The notes beneath the pieces are model-generated. The model was given only the letters and a program-made list of their open reading frames with translations. It was not told the DNA's origin and did no database searches. From positions 310,001 to 374,000 of the forward strand of contig NZ_CP074441.1 of assembly GCF_018394055.1 (NCBI RefSeq): DNA of 64,000 nucleotides. Direction: 5' to 3'. A program made the translations under genes and the position numbers. Shown piece by piece: positions 47,018 through 55,766 of the stretch; the stretch's first letter is position 1, and the number at the start of each line of letters is the position of its first letter. This DNA comes from Weissella ceti. GTDB taxonomy: Bacteria > Bacillota > Bacilli > Lactobacillales > Lactobacillaceae.

Positions 47018-48398
47018 TGGTAAGATCCCACAATGGGAAAAGAATAATGCACGTGCACTAGCCGTTCGTACCCTTGAAAAGGTCCAAAACGGGGCTTACT
47101 CAAACCTACAATTGAACGCTATCATCAAGAAGTCAGAATTAGATGGCCGTGATGTGGCCTTCATGACAAACATGGTGTACGGCGTTATTCAACATCGCCT
47201 AACATTGACTTACTGGTTGAAGGACTTTGTCGCTAAGCCAGAAAAGTTGGACCCTTGGGTTCGTGAATTGTTGTTGATTTCAATGTTCCAAATGGTGTAC
47301 ATGGATAAGGTGCCTAAGCACGCTATCTTTGATGAAGCGATTGAATTAGCTAAGCGTCGTGGTCACGCTGGACTACGTAAGTTTGTGACTGGTGTCCTAC
47401 ACGCCATTGATCGTAAAGGCTTGTCTGATTTCTCAGAACTAACTGATTTGAAAGAACGTCTATCAGTACAATACTCAATGCCTGAATGGTTGGTTGAAAG
47501 CTTCTTGAACGATTACGGTCAAGAACGCACAGAAGCTTTGTTGACAAGCGTAAACGAAGCGCCAAAGCAATCAGCGCGTGTCAACACAGTGATGAACACG
47601 GTTGATGAAGCGATTGAAACATTGACTGATGAAGCGATTGAAACATTGACTGCTGAAGGATTTGAAGTTGAACGCTCAGCAGTTAGCCCAGTTGGTTTGT
47701 TATTGACTGGTGGTCACGTCGCTAGTTCTGATGCCTTTGCGAATGGTCTTGTAACGTTACAAGACGAATCAGCTATGTTGATGGCCCCAGCCCTAACCAT
47801 TGAACCCAACATGCAAGTTTTGGATGCAGCTGCTGCGCCAGGTGGAAAGACAACACAAATTGCAACTTACTTAGACCCAGAACAAGGTGGTAAGGTGACG
47901 GCACTTGATATTCATGAACATAAGGTTGCCTTGATTGACGACAATGCGGCGCGTTTGGCTGTTGCCAAGCAAGTTGATGCCCGCTTGTTGGATGCCCGTA
48001 AGGTTGATGAAGTATTCGAAGATGGTTCATTTGACCGTATCTTGGTCGATGCACCATGTTCAGGATTTGGTTTGCTACGTCGTAAGCCTGAAATTCGTTA
48101 CGACAAGTCAATTGATGACAGCAAGAACTTGCAACGTATTCAATTGGCGATTCTTGATGCCGTTTCACGTAAGGTGAAGGTTGGTGGCGATGTCGTCTAC
48201 GGAACTTGTACCATTTTGGCAATTGAAAACACAGACGTTGTGAATGCTTTCTTGGCTGATCATGATAATTTTGAGGTTGTGCCAACTATGTTGGAAAATG
48301 ATTTAGATGTTCGAACAGCAGATGGTAGTGTCCAAATTTTACCAGATGACTTCGGTTCAGACGGATTCTTTATTGCCACACTACGTCGAACTAAATAG
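47001..48398 (+). CDS. rsmB: 16S rRNA m5C967 methyltransferase
   Basis: 465 residues: NusB-like N-terminal domain (about 12-150), then the methylase with DAAAAPGGKTTQIAT, VDAPCSGFGLLRRKPEIRY and GTCTI, the two cysteines of the m5C mechanism. A perfect 24-bp tandem duplication at 47604-47651 repeats DEAIETLT in the linker before the SAM domain, in frame. Overlap with fmt implies coupling. Confidence 0.96.
   Translation: MTNQSNGKIPQWEKNNARALAVRTLEKVQNGAYSNLQLNAIIKKSELDGRDVAFMTNMVYGVIQHRLTLTYWLKDFVAKPEKLDPWVRELLLISMFQMVYMDKVPKHAIFDEAIELAKRRGHAGLRKFVTGVLHAIDRKGLSDFSELTDLKERLSVQYSMPEWLVESFLNDYGQERTEALLTSVNEAPKQSARVNTVMNTVDEAIETLTDEAIETLTAEGFEVERSAVSPVGLLLTGGHVASSDAFANGLVTLQDESAMLMAPALTIEPNMQVLDAAAAPGGKTTQIATYLDPEQGGKVTALDIHEHKVALIDDNAARLAVAKQVDARLLDARKVDEVFEDGSFDRILVDAPCSGFGLLRRKPEIRYDKSIDDSKNLQRIQLAILDAVSRKVKVGGDVVYGTCTILAIENTDVVNAFLADHDNFEVVPTMLENDLDVRTADGSVQILPDDFGSDGFFIATLRRTK
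47604..47651 (+). repeat. Perfect 24-bp tandem duplication inside rsmB
   Basis: The unit GATGAAGCGATTGAAACATTGACT-length segment at 47604-47627 is repeated exactly at 47628-47651, adding eight residues (DEAIETLT) in frame. Confidence 0.95.
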
Positions 48399-48444
48399 TT
48401 CGATATAACTTAGTAATAAACGCGTTACACAGAAAGGAACAATC

Positions 48445-49185
48445 ATGAAAATTTCATATGCGACAGATATTGGCCGCGTGCGAACAAATAATCAAGATTA
48501 TGTCGGTGTGTACATGAATCAGTTTGGTGCCCAACTGGCCATCGTTGCTGATGGGGTTGGCGGAAGTCGTGGTGGCGATGTTGCCTCAAATATGTTGGTA
48601 ACGGATCTGGGCGAACGCTGGCAAAAAACAGATTTCTCAAGTGCGAATGAAGCACATGAATGGATTTCACTTGAAACAAGTGAAGCCAATGATCATATTG
48701 TGGAAGTGTCTAAACAATCAGAAAACTTAGAAGGCATGGCCACAACAATGGTGCTTGCAGCCATTTTTGAAAAGTCAGCTTTGATTGCAAATATTGGGGA
48801 CTCACGTGCTTACTTGATTCGACAAAATGTACTGCATCAAATTACGGAAGATCACAATTTGGCTGCAGAACTTTTGAAGCAAGGGGCCATTACAGAAGAA
48901 GAAGTTGAGGTTCACCCAGGTCGTAATGTGATTACGCGCCAACTTGGTTTGGATGACATGGTGGACTTAGACTTGTTTGGCGTTGAATTAGAGCCTGATG
49001 ATTTATTGTTATTAACGACGGATGGGATGTTAAAGCATTTGTCAGAAGAAACAGTCATGGACACAATTAAAGAAAACTCAGATCTATCAGCAAGTGTTGA
49101 ACAGCTAATTTTGCAAACAAATGCAGCTGGAGGAACAGATAATGTTACTGTGCTGTTAGGACACCAAGAAAGCGAGGATCAATAA
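48445..49185 (+). CDS. stp: PP2C-family Ser/Thr protein phosphatase
   Basis: 246 residues with PP2C motifs: DIGRVRTNNQD near 7-17, VADGVGGSRGGDVAS, ANIGDSRAYLI, LTTDGMLKHL and GGTDNVTVLL, including the metal-binding Asp residues. It reverses phosphorylation by the adjacent kinase. AGAAAGGAA precedes the ATG, and the stop overlaps the kinase start (TAATG), the universal pairing in Bacillota. Confidence 0.96.
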   Translation: MKISYATDIGRVRTNNQDYVGVYMNQFGAQLAIVADGVGGSRGGDVASNMLVTDLGERWQKTDFSSANEAHEWISLETSEANDHIVEVSKQSENLEGMATTMVLAAIFEKSALIANIGDSRAYLIRQNVLHQITEDHNLAAELLKQGAITEEEVEVHPGRNVITRQLGLDDMVDLDLFGVELEPDDLLLLTTDGMLKHLSEETVMDTIKENSDLSASVEQLILQTNAAGGTDNVTVLLGHQESEDQ

Positions 49186-50897
49186 TGAATGCTGGACATT
49201 TAATTGGTGATCGTTATCGTGTGATTTCTCGACTTGGTAAAGGTGGGATGGCAAATGTCTATCGTGCCTACGATACGATTCTAGAACGTGAAGTTGCTGT
49301 CAAGTTTATGCGTTTGGATTTGAAAGATGATCCAATGGTACAAAAACGTTTTGAAAATGAAATTCGCTCGTCTTCGGAATTAGTGAATGAACACATTACG
49401 CAAGTGTATGACTATGGTGAGGAAAATGGGAGCCAATACTTGGTCACTGAATTCGTGGATGGTAAAGACTTGAAGCGTTATGAGTTGACTGAAAGCCCCA
49501 TTCCATTGACTAAAATTGTTGATTTGATGTCACAAATTTTAATCGGAGTTGAGGCTGCCCATGATCAACGCATTATTCACCGTGATTTGAAGCCACAAAA
49601 TATTTTGGTTTCAAATGAAGGCGAAGCTAAAATTACTGATTTTGGCATTGCACGTGCGCAATCTAGCTATGGCATGACCCAAACAAATACTGCGATTGGT
49701 TCAGTCCACTATATGGCACCAGAACAGGTCCGTGGTGAAACAGCCAGTGTGCGTAGTGATATCTACTCATTAGGAATCATGTTATTCGAGTTATTAACTG
49801 GGGATGTACCATACACTGGTGAAACATCAGTTGCAGTTGCAGTTAAGCACACAACAGAAAGCATGCCATCTGTACGAGAACAAGATCCGCGTATTCCTCA
49901 AGCGTTAGAAAATGTGGTGTTGAAAGCTACCGCCAAACATCCGGCAGATCGTTATGCGAGCGCGGCGAAAATGGCGGAAGATTTAGCAACAGTGTTATCA
50001 CCAGAACGTGTGAATGAAGCGAAGTGGGTTGCATCACATACTGATGAAGATGCGACGGTCACAAAAGTGTTGCACTTATCAGGTGCCGACCATAATGGTC
50101 AAGCAACACAAATGACAACTACAATCGCAACGCAAGTCGTACCAGAAGCTGTTGAGTCTGTGGCCACACCCTTTGTGGACGAAAATAATCGTCAACCTAA
50201 AAAATCAGGTAAACGTTGGTTCATCTGGTTAACATGCTTGCTAGTATTGGTCTTAGCTGGTTTTGGCTTTGCAGTTGCTAGTCAACCACAAATGTATACT
50301 GTGCCGGATGTTAAAAACATGAGTGTGACAGAAGCGAAGCAAACGTTGGCAGATAGTAACCTTGATTTGGGGGATGTGACGCAAGAATATTCATCCACTT
50401 TAGAAAAAGATATGGTTATTGGTTCTACGCCGGGTTCAGGTAAAAAGGTGCGTAAGGACGCCAAGGTGGACTTAGTGATTTCTCGTGGACCTGAGCAAGT
50501 CCGTTTCGGGGATTATGTGAACGCGAAGTATTCCGATGTATCAGAAGATTTGAAACGCAAAGGTTATTTGATTGATCACGATTATTTGTACAGTGATGTA
50601 TACCCGAGTGGTTATATCATTAGTCAAAGTATCCAACCAGATGCTAAAGTGATTCCAGCCGATACCAATGTAACGTTTGTGGTATCTAGTGGTCCGATGC
50701 CCGTGGCACCAACCTTGCCTAAGGCCGATTCTGATAGTGAATCGAAGGAATCATCTGAATCAAAGAGTAGTAAGAAATCTGAATCAAAGTCTGAATCTAA
50801 GGCCACTAAAGAAGACGATTCCGATGACAAGTCTGATGTAGACACACCCACAGAAACAGACAAACCCAATAAAAAAGCAGAAACAAACAAAGACTAA
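49185..50897 (+). CDS. prkC: Membrane Ser/Thr protein kinase with PASTA domains (PrkC/StkP)
   Basis: 570 residues: kinase (GKGGMANVY loop, Lys 40, HRDLKPQN with Asp 134, DFG at 152-154), juxtamembrane part, one membrane helix (about 345-365), two PASTA modules (about 368-435 and 436-505) and a 55-residue Ser/Glu/Lys/Asp-rich external tail. It senses muropeptides or lipid II and phosphorylates division and wall proteins; DivIVA and the Mur enzymes in this window are typical targets. Streptococcal and Bacillus versions have three or four PASTA units, so two is short. Confidence 0.96.
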   Translation: MNAGHLIGDRYRVISRLGKGGMANVYRAYDTILEREVAVKFMRLDLKDDPMVQKRFENEIRSSSELVNEHITQVYDYGEENGSQYLVTEFVDGKDLKRYELTESPIPLTKIVDLMSQILIGVEAAHDQRIIHRDLKPQNILVSNEGEAKITDFGIARAQSSYGMTQTNTAIGSVHYMAPEQVRGETASVRSDIYSLGIMLFELLTGDVPYTGETSVAVAVKHTTESMPSVREQDPRIPQALENVVLKATAKHPADRYASAAKMAEDLATVLSPERVNEAKWVASHTDEDATVTKVLHLSGADHNGQATQMTTTIATQVVPEAVESVATPFVDENNRQPKKSGKRWFIWLTCLLVLVLAGFGFAVASQPQMYTVPDVKNMSVTEAKQTLADSNLDLGDVTQEYSSTLEKDMVIGSTPGSGKKVRKDAKVDLVISRGPEQVRFGDYVNAKYSDVSEDLKRKGYLIDHDYLYSDVYPSGYIISQSIQPDAKVIPADTNVTFVVSSGPMPVAPTLPKADSDSESKESSESKSSKKSESKSESKATKEDDSDDKSDVDTPTETDKPNKKAETNKD

Positions 50898-50915
50898 TTA
50901 AAGAAGGAGGAACAT

Positions 50916-51830
50916 ATGCCAAATTATCATGGACAAATTCAATTATCATTAGCTGGCTTCTATGATGTCATGACTGATGATGGTCAATTGATTCGTACAC
51001 GTGCACGTGGAAACTTCCGTAAGCGTGATATTAAGCCAATGGTTGGTGATTTTGTTGAATTTTCAGTAGAACCACCCCAAGATGGATACATTCTAAGCAT
51101 TGATGAACGTCGTAACAGCTTAGTTCGTCCACCTGTTTCAAATGTCGATCAAGCATTCGTTGTAACCTCAGTTAAAATACCTGAATTCTCAACAAATCTG
51201 TTGGATCGTCAATTGGTTGCTTTGGAAGAAAAAGACATCGAACCAGTGATTTATATCTCTAAAACTGATTTGTTGTCACCAGAAGAATTTGCGGAACTAT
51301 CGGAAATTATTGATGGGTACCGCGCGGCTGGTTATGACGCAATTTTGCCCGACAGTTCATTTGATGAAGCAAGTCTGGCGGAAGTAAAAGAACGCATGCC
51401 AGGTCAACTAACGGTCTTGATGGGACAAACAGGGGCTGGAAAGAGTACATTGTTGAACCACTTGGTACCAGGTCTAGAACTAGAAACTGGCGAAGTGTCT
51501 GAAGCATTGATGCGTGGAAAGCACACAACTCGTCAAGTTGGTTTGATTGAAATGTTTGACGGTCTAGTGGCCGACACCCCTGGATTCTCAGCGTTTGAAG
51601 TCTTTGATATGGATGCGCGCGATTTGACGCACTATTTCCGAGAATTTAACCGCTTGAGCCCAAACTGTAAGTACCGTGGTTGTGTTCATTTGAATGAACC
51701 AGCCTGTGCGGTCAAAGAAGCATTAGAAGCTGGCGAGATTATGCCTTCACGTTATAAGAATTACACAGAATTTTATGATTTGATTGAAGGCCGTCGTCCG
51801 GTTTATAATAAACACGATAAGAAACATTAA
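50916..51830 (+). CDS. rsgA: Small ribosomal subunit biogenesis GTPase RsgA
   Basis: 304 residues, circularly permuted GTPase: OB-fold N-terminus, SKTD (G4) before the P-loop GQTGAGKST (170-178), then ADTPGFS (G3). The zinc knuckle is C251, C256, H258, C264. It checks late 30S maturation. AAGGAGGAAC precedes the ATG. Its place after prkC is conserved. Confidence 0.97.
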   Translation: MPNYHGQIQLSLAGFYDVMTDDGQLIRTRARGNFRKRDIKPMVGDFVEFSVEPPQDGYILSIDERRNSLVRPPVSNVDQAFVVTSVKIPEFSTNLLDRQLVALEEKDIEPVIYISKTDLLSPEEFAELSEIIDGYRAAGYDAILPDSSFDEASLAEVKERMPGQLTVLMGQTGAGKSTLLNHLVPGLELETGEVSEALMRGKHTTRQVGLIEMFDGLVADTPGFSAFEVFDMDARDLTHYFREFNRLSPNCKYRGCVHLNEPACAVKEALEAGEIMPSRYKNYTEFYDLIEGRRPVYNKHDKKH

Positions 51831-51856
51831 CTTTTATTCTGAAAGAGGTAGAAATT

Positions 51857-52516
51857 ATGGCTATTAAGGTTGCTCCATCAATTTTGTCAGCAGATTACAT
51901 GAACTTGCAAAAGGACGTTGAACTAGTTGAACAAGCTGGTGCAGAAATGCTACACATCGACGTTATGGATGGTATGTTTGTCCCATCAATCTCATTTGGT
52001 CCAAACTGGGTTAAGGGATTGAAGGAATTCGCAAACATTGAATTGGACGTTCACTTGATGGTTGAAGAACCTGGACGTTACGTAGATGTCTTTGCTGATG
52101 CTGGTGCCGATATTATCGGTGTACACTACGAAGCCACACAACACATTCACCGTGTGCTACAACAAATCAAGAACCGTGGATTGAAGGCCGAAGTTGTTAT
52201 CAACCCTGGAACTTCTGTTGAATTGTTGGCCCCTGTTTTGGATATGGTTGATCAAGTATTGATCATGACTGTTAACCCAGGATTTGGTGGACAAAAGTTC
52301 TTGCCATCTTCAGTTGCAAAGATTGCTCGTTTGCACGAAATGAAGGTTGAAGGCGGATACGACTTCGACATTCAAGTTGATGGTGGAATTAACGATGAAA
52401 GTGCTAAGCTAGTTTACGATGCTGGTGCAACTGTTGCTGTTGCTGGATCATACGTTTACGATAAGGTAGACCCTGCAGCCAAGATTGCACGTTTGAAGGA
52501 AGTTACGGCTAACTAA
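51857..52516 (+). CDS. rpe: Ribulose-phosphate 3-epimerase
   Basis: 219 residues, TIM barrel converting ribulose-5-P and xylulose-5-P. Active-site blocks APSILSADYMNL, LHIDVMDGMFVPSISFG (His 33, Asp 35, metal site), NPGFGGQKF and VDGGI are present. It feeds the phosphoketolase pathway, central in heterofermenters. Stop overlaps the thiN start (TAATG). Confidence 0.97.
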   Translation: MAIKVAPSILSADYMNLQKDVELVEQAGAEMLHIDVMDGMFVPSISFGPNWVKGLKEFANIELDVHLMVEEPGRYVDVFADAGADIIGVHYEATQHIHRVLQQIKNRGLKAEVVINPGTSVELLAPVLDMVDQVLIMTVNPGFGGQKFLPSSVAKIARLHEMKVEGGYDFDIQVDGGINDESAKLVYDAGATVAVAGSYVYDKVDPAAKIARLKEVTAN

Positions 52517-53157
52517 TGCAACGCATTCGTCTGTTAGCAGGTGGCCCAACCACAGAATGGCCAGCTGAACTTGCTCAGGGGCGTTTAGAAGGTCCTTGGG
52601 CAGGCGCAGACCGTGGTGCCTTACGTCTGTTGGAATTGGGGCATCAGCCAATTATGGCTGTCGGTGACTTTGATTCATTAACAGAAGCAGAGGCGGCAGT
52701 TGTTTTGCCACAAATTCAAGATGTATTTCGTTCAAATCCGGAAAAGGACTATACAGATACGGAACGTTTAGTACGTGAAGTAGATGCAATGTACCAACCG
52801 GATGAAATTGAAATCTATGGTGCAACTGGTGGACGAATTGATCAATTGTTATCAAATTTGTTTGTCTTTGCAACGCCTGAATTTCATGATATTGCACCTA
52901 AAGTGCGGTTAATTGATCGACAAAATGACATCCGTTTCTACTTACCTGGTGAGCATGCTATTGCTAAAACGCCAGGAATGAAGTATGTTTGTTTCATGCC
53001 CTTGACGCCAGTTGAAGAGTTAAACTTAATTGATGAGAAGTATCCATTGCGTTGGTCAGGCAATCCATATGCCTGGTCTTCAAATGAATTTACGGCTCCA
53101 ATTAATCATTTTAGCTTTAAAACTGGCGTGGTTGCGGTGATTCAAAGCCGTGATTAA
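52516..53157 (+). CDS. thiN: Thiamine pyrophosphokinase
   Basis: 213 residues, converting thiamine and ATP to TPP, the cofactor of phosphoketolase. ADRGALRLLELG, MAVGDFDSL, EKDYTDTE and ATGGRIDQLLSNL are the family marks. Translationally coupled to rpe by a one-base overlap. An AT-rich inverted repeat (GTAAAGTA / TACTTTAC near 53170-53190) follows but lacks a T tract. Confidence 0.94.
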   Translation: MQRIRLLAGGPTTEWPAELAQGRLEGPWAGADRGALRLLELGHQPIMAVGDFDSLTEAEAAVVLPQIQDVFRSNPEKDYTDTERLVREVDAMYQPDEIEIYGATGGRIDQLLSNLFVFATPEFHDIAPKVRLIDRQNDIRFYLPGEHAIAKTPGMKYVCFMPLTPVEELNLIDEKYPLRWSGNPYAWSSNEFTAPINHFSFKTGVVAVIQSRD

Positions 53158-53198
53158 AAGAAGTTTCCTGTAAAGTAAAAATACTTTACACAAAACCC

Positions 53199-53227
53199 TT
53201 GCACAAGGGTGATTGGTTTGATATTAT
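53199..53227 (+). promoter_or_regulatory. Promoter of rpmB
   Basis: TTGCAC (53199-53204), 17-base spacer, TATTAT (53222-53227). Confidence 0.75.
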
Positions 53228-53291
53228 TATTCAAGTAAATAAAAGCACTGAATGTAGAAATTTAAGAGCTTAAGATAGGAGGGGTTAACTT

Positions 53292-53492
53292 ATGGCAGTT
53301 GATGCAATTACTGGAAAGCGTACTCGCTTTGGTAACCAACGTTCACACGCCCTTAACTCAAGTCGTCGTAGCTGGAAGCCAAATTTGCAAAAGGTAACCG
53401 TTAAGATTAACGGTTCTGCACCAAAGAAGGTTTACTTGTCAGCTCGTACTTTGAAGGCTGGATTGAAGAACGGTTCAATCGAACGTGTTTAA
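53292..53492 (+). CDS. rpmB: Ribosomal protein L28
   Basis: 66 residues: [20 protein letters not shown] and [13 protein letters not shown] are classic L28. It has no cysteines, so it is the zinc-independent form. AGGAGGGG precedes the ATG. Own promoter and terminator. Confidence 0.97.
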   Translation: MAVDAITGKRTRFGNQRSHALNSSRRSWKPNLQKVTVKINGSAPKKVYLSARTLKAGLKNGSIERV

Positions 53493-53497
53493 TAGAT

Positions 53498-53529
53498 AAA
53501 GCTACCAATTTTGGTAGCTTTTTTCTTTT
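53498..53529 (+). terminator. Intrinsic terminator after rpmB
   Basis: AAAGCTACCA / TGGTAGCTTT stem, ATTT loop, T tract. Confidence 0.92.
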
Positions 53530-53643
53530 TATAGGGTAAAAGTCTTATTTCACCGAAAAGTTCCGGTAATCTCGTGACATTGTTTTACGTCCGATTTAAG
53601 GATGTGATAAAATAGACTATAGTCTAAATGGAGGTCATTAAAC

Positions 53644-54006
53644 ATGGCAGTTAAAATTCAAATGAGTCAAGGAACGATTGAAATTGAAAATGATGTCATC
53701 GCAACGATTGTGGGAGCGGCTGCAACAGATAACTATGGTGTTATTGGAATGGCCAGCCAAAACCCTTTGCGTGATGGCTTCAACCAAATTTTGAATGGGG
53801 ACAACTTCGCCAAGGGTGTTGTTGTGCGCCAAAATACAAATGGGGTCGCCGTTGATGTTTACATCATCACTGGCTATGGGATGAAAATTTCTGAAATTTC
53901 AAAGAGTGTACAAGCACGTGTCAAGAATGATTTAAACGTGATGCTTGGCATTATTGCAGATGAAGTTAATGTTATTGTGCAAGGTGTGCGCATGTTAGAA
54001 GATTAA
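53644..54006 (+). CDS. Asp23/Gls24-family protein (YloU type)
   Basis: 120 residues. The Asp23 fold begins GTIEIENDVIATIVGAAATDNYGVIGMA and includes VDVYIITGYGMKI. In Bacillota a copy always precedes the FakA gene; its role there is not settled, though membrane-stress and acyl-phosphate functions are suspected. Extended -10 TGATAAAAT at 53605-53613; GGAGG lies eight bases before the ATG. Confidence 0.93.
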   Translation: MAVKIQMSQGTIEIENDVIATIVGAAATDNYGVIGMASQNPLRDGFNQILNGDNFAKGVVVRQNTNGVAVDVYIITGYGMKISEISKSVQARVKNDLNVMLGIIADEVNVIVQGVRMLED

Positions 54007-54032
54007 TGCCAACACCATAAGGAGTTTAAATC

Positions 54033-55706
54033 GTGGAAGTTTTGACGAATATTACTGATGTTGAATTCAGTAAGATGATTAAAGCTGCAGCCGGTGCGTT
54101 GCAGGAAAATGCTGAAAAAATTAATGAATTAAATGTGTTCCCTGTGCCGGATGGTGACACAGGAACTAACATGATGCTTTCAATGGCTATCGGTGCTGAA
54201 TACGAAGAATCAGAAACTGGTACAACAGTAGGCCTATTAGCGAAAGCAACATCAAAGGGATTGTTGATGGGAGCACGTGGTAACTCAGGTGTTATCTTGT
54301 CACAAATCTTCCGTGGTTTTGCAACAAGCGTTGCTGACAAAGAAGTTTTGACAGCCCGTGATCTTGCAGACGCCTTCATGGGTGGTGCTGAAACAGCGTA
54401 TAAGGCTGTTATGAAGCCAACTGAAGGAACAATTTTGACAGTTATCCGTGAGGGGGCTGCTGCGGCTAACCGCTCAGCCAACCAAACTGATAACGTTATC
54501 GAAGTGATGCATGCAACTTTGGAAGCTGCTGAAAAGGCGCTAGCCTCAACCCCAGATCTATTGCCAGTTTTGAAAGAAGTTGGTGTTGTGGATTCAGGTG
54601 GACAAGGTTTGACAATTGTTTTCCAAGCATTCTACGCTGCATTGTCAGGTGAAGAAGTGTCATACAAGGTTGCTTCAGCAAACCTTGATGCACAAGTGAA
54701 GGAAGTTCACGGTGGTGCGCAAGCTGCCATTAACCCTGAAGACATTGAATTCAGTTACTGTACTGAAATCATGGTCGGAATTGGTGAAGGAACAACTTAC
54801 ACTAAGGACTTCGACTACGATGAATTCTACGCTCACCTAGCAGACCTTGGAGACTCATTGTTGGTTATCAACGATGATGATGTCGTTAAGGTTCACGTTC
54901 ACACTGAAAACCCAGGAGCTGTTATCTCATGGGGAACTGAATTTGGGGACTTGCAAAAGGTTAAGGTCGACAACATGCGTGAACAACAAGTTGACGCAAC
55001 TGGTGGACAAGCTAAGAAGGCCAATGCACATGACAAGAAGGAAGCTGTTGATCTAGCGATTGTTACAATTGCTAGTGGAGCAGGATTTAACGACTTGTTT
55101 ACGGCAGCTGGTGCAACTGTTGTGCTTGATGGTTCAAGTGCCCCATCAACGCAAGACTTGGTTAAGGCCGTTAACGCGACTGGTGCCAAGCGTGCGATCA
55201 TCTTGCCTAACGATAGCAATATCTTTATGGCTGCTGATCAAGCAGTTGAATTGACTGATATCCCGACAGCTGTTGTACGTACACGTACAGTGCAACAAGG
55301 ATTGACATCAATGGTTGTTGGTTACAACCCTGAAGGTGAACTAGAAACAACTGTTACGGCTATGACAGGGACTCTAACAGACATCCAATCAGGTGCTGTG
55401 ACAACTTCTGTTCGTGACACAACGTTGAACGGTTTGGAAATCCACACAGGTGATGCCATTGGATTGCTAGACGGTAAGATCATTGTTGCTGTTCCAGATG
55501 CAGACATCATGGAAGCCGCAAAGCAATTGATGGCTGAAATGCTAGACGAAGATTCAGAACTAGTAACGATTTACTACGGTGAAGAATCAAGCCTAGAAAA
55601 GGCGCAAGAACTTGAAGATTACGCCGTTGAAGTTGATGAAGAATTGGAAGTTGAAACATACGAAGGTGGACAACCACTTTACCCAATTTTGATGTCAGTT
55701 GAATAA
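54033..55706 (+). CDS. fakA: Fatty acid kinase catalytic subunit FakA (DhaL/DegV-like)
   Basis: 557 residues from a GTG start behind AAGGAG. The N-terminal DhaL domain has FPVPDGDTGTNM (36-47) for ATP-metal binding; GARGNSGVILSQIFRG follows; the C-terminal half is the FakB-binding part. With a FakB carrier (not in window) it phosphorylates exogenous fatty acids, whose acyl-phosphates feed PlsX/PlsY, consistent with plsX and acpP nearby. Confidence 0.94.
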   Translation: MEVLTNITDVEFSKMIKAAAGALQENAEKINELNVFPVPDGDTGTNMMLSMAIGAEYEESETGTTVGLLAKATSKGLLMGARGNSGVILSQIFRGFATSVADKEVLTARDLADAFMGGAETAYKAVMKPTEGTILTVIREGAAAANRSANQTDNVIEVMHATLEAAEKALASTPDLLPVLKEVGVVDSGGQGLTIVFQAFYAALSGEEVSYKVASANLDAQVKEVHGGAQAAINPEDIEFSYCTEIMVGIGEGTTYTKDFDYDEFYAHLADLGDSLLVINDDDVVKVHVHTENPGAVISWGTEFGDLQKVKVDNMREQQVDATGGQAKKANAHDKKEAVDLAIVTIASGAGFNDLFTAAGATVVLDGSSAPSTQDLVKAVNATGAKRAIILPNDSNIFMAADQAVELTDIPTAVVRTRTVQQGLTSMVVGYNPEGELETTVTAMTGTLTDIQSGAVTTSVRDTTLNGLEIHTGDAIGLLDGKIIVAVPDADIMEAAKQLMAEMLDEDSELVTIYYGEESSLEKAQELEDYAVEVDEELEVETYEGGQPLYPILMSVE

Positions 55707-55719
55707 AGCTAAAAAATGT

Positions 55720-55750
55720 AAAGAGTTAGCCTTGGCTAGCTCTTTTTTTG
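55720..55750 (+). terminator. Intrinsic terminator after fakA
   Basis: AAAGAGTTAGC / GCTAGCTCTTT stem with one G-T pair, T8. Confidence 0.85.
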
Positions 55751-55766
55751 TAAAGTAGGTGAGTAT

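Noticed and set aside
53170-53190. Terminator after thiN
   Set aside because: GTAAAGTA/TACTTTAC can fold but is AT-only and has no T tract; it may instead be part of the rpmB promoter region.
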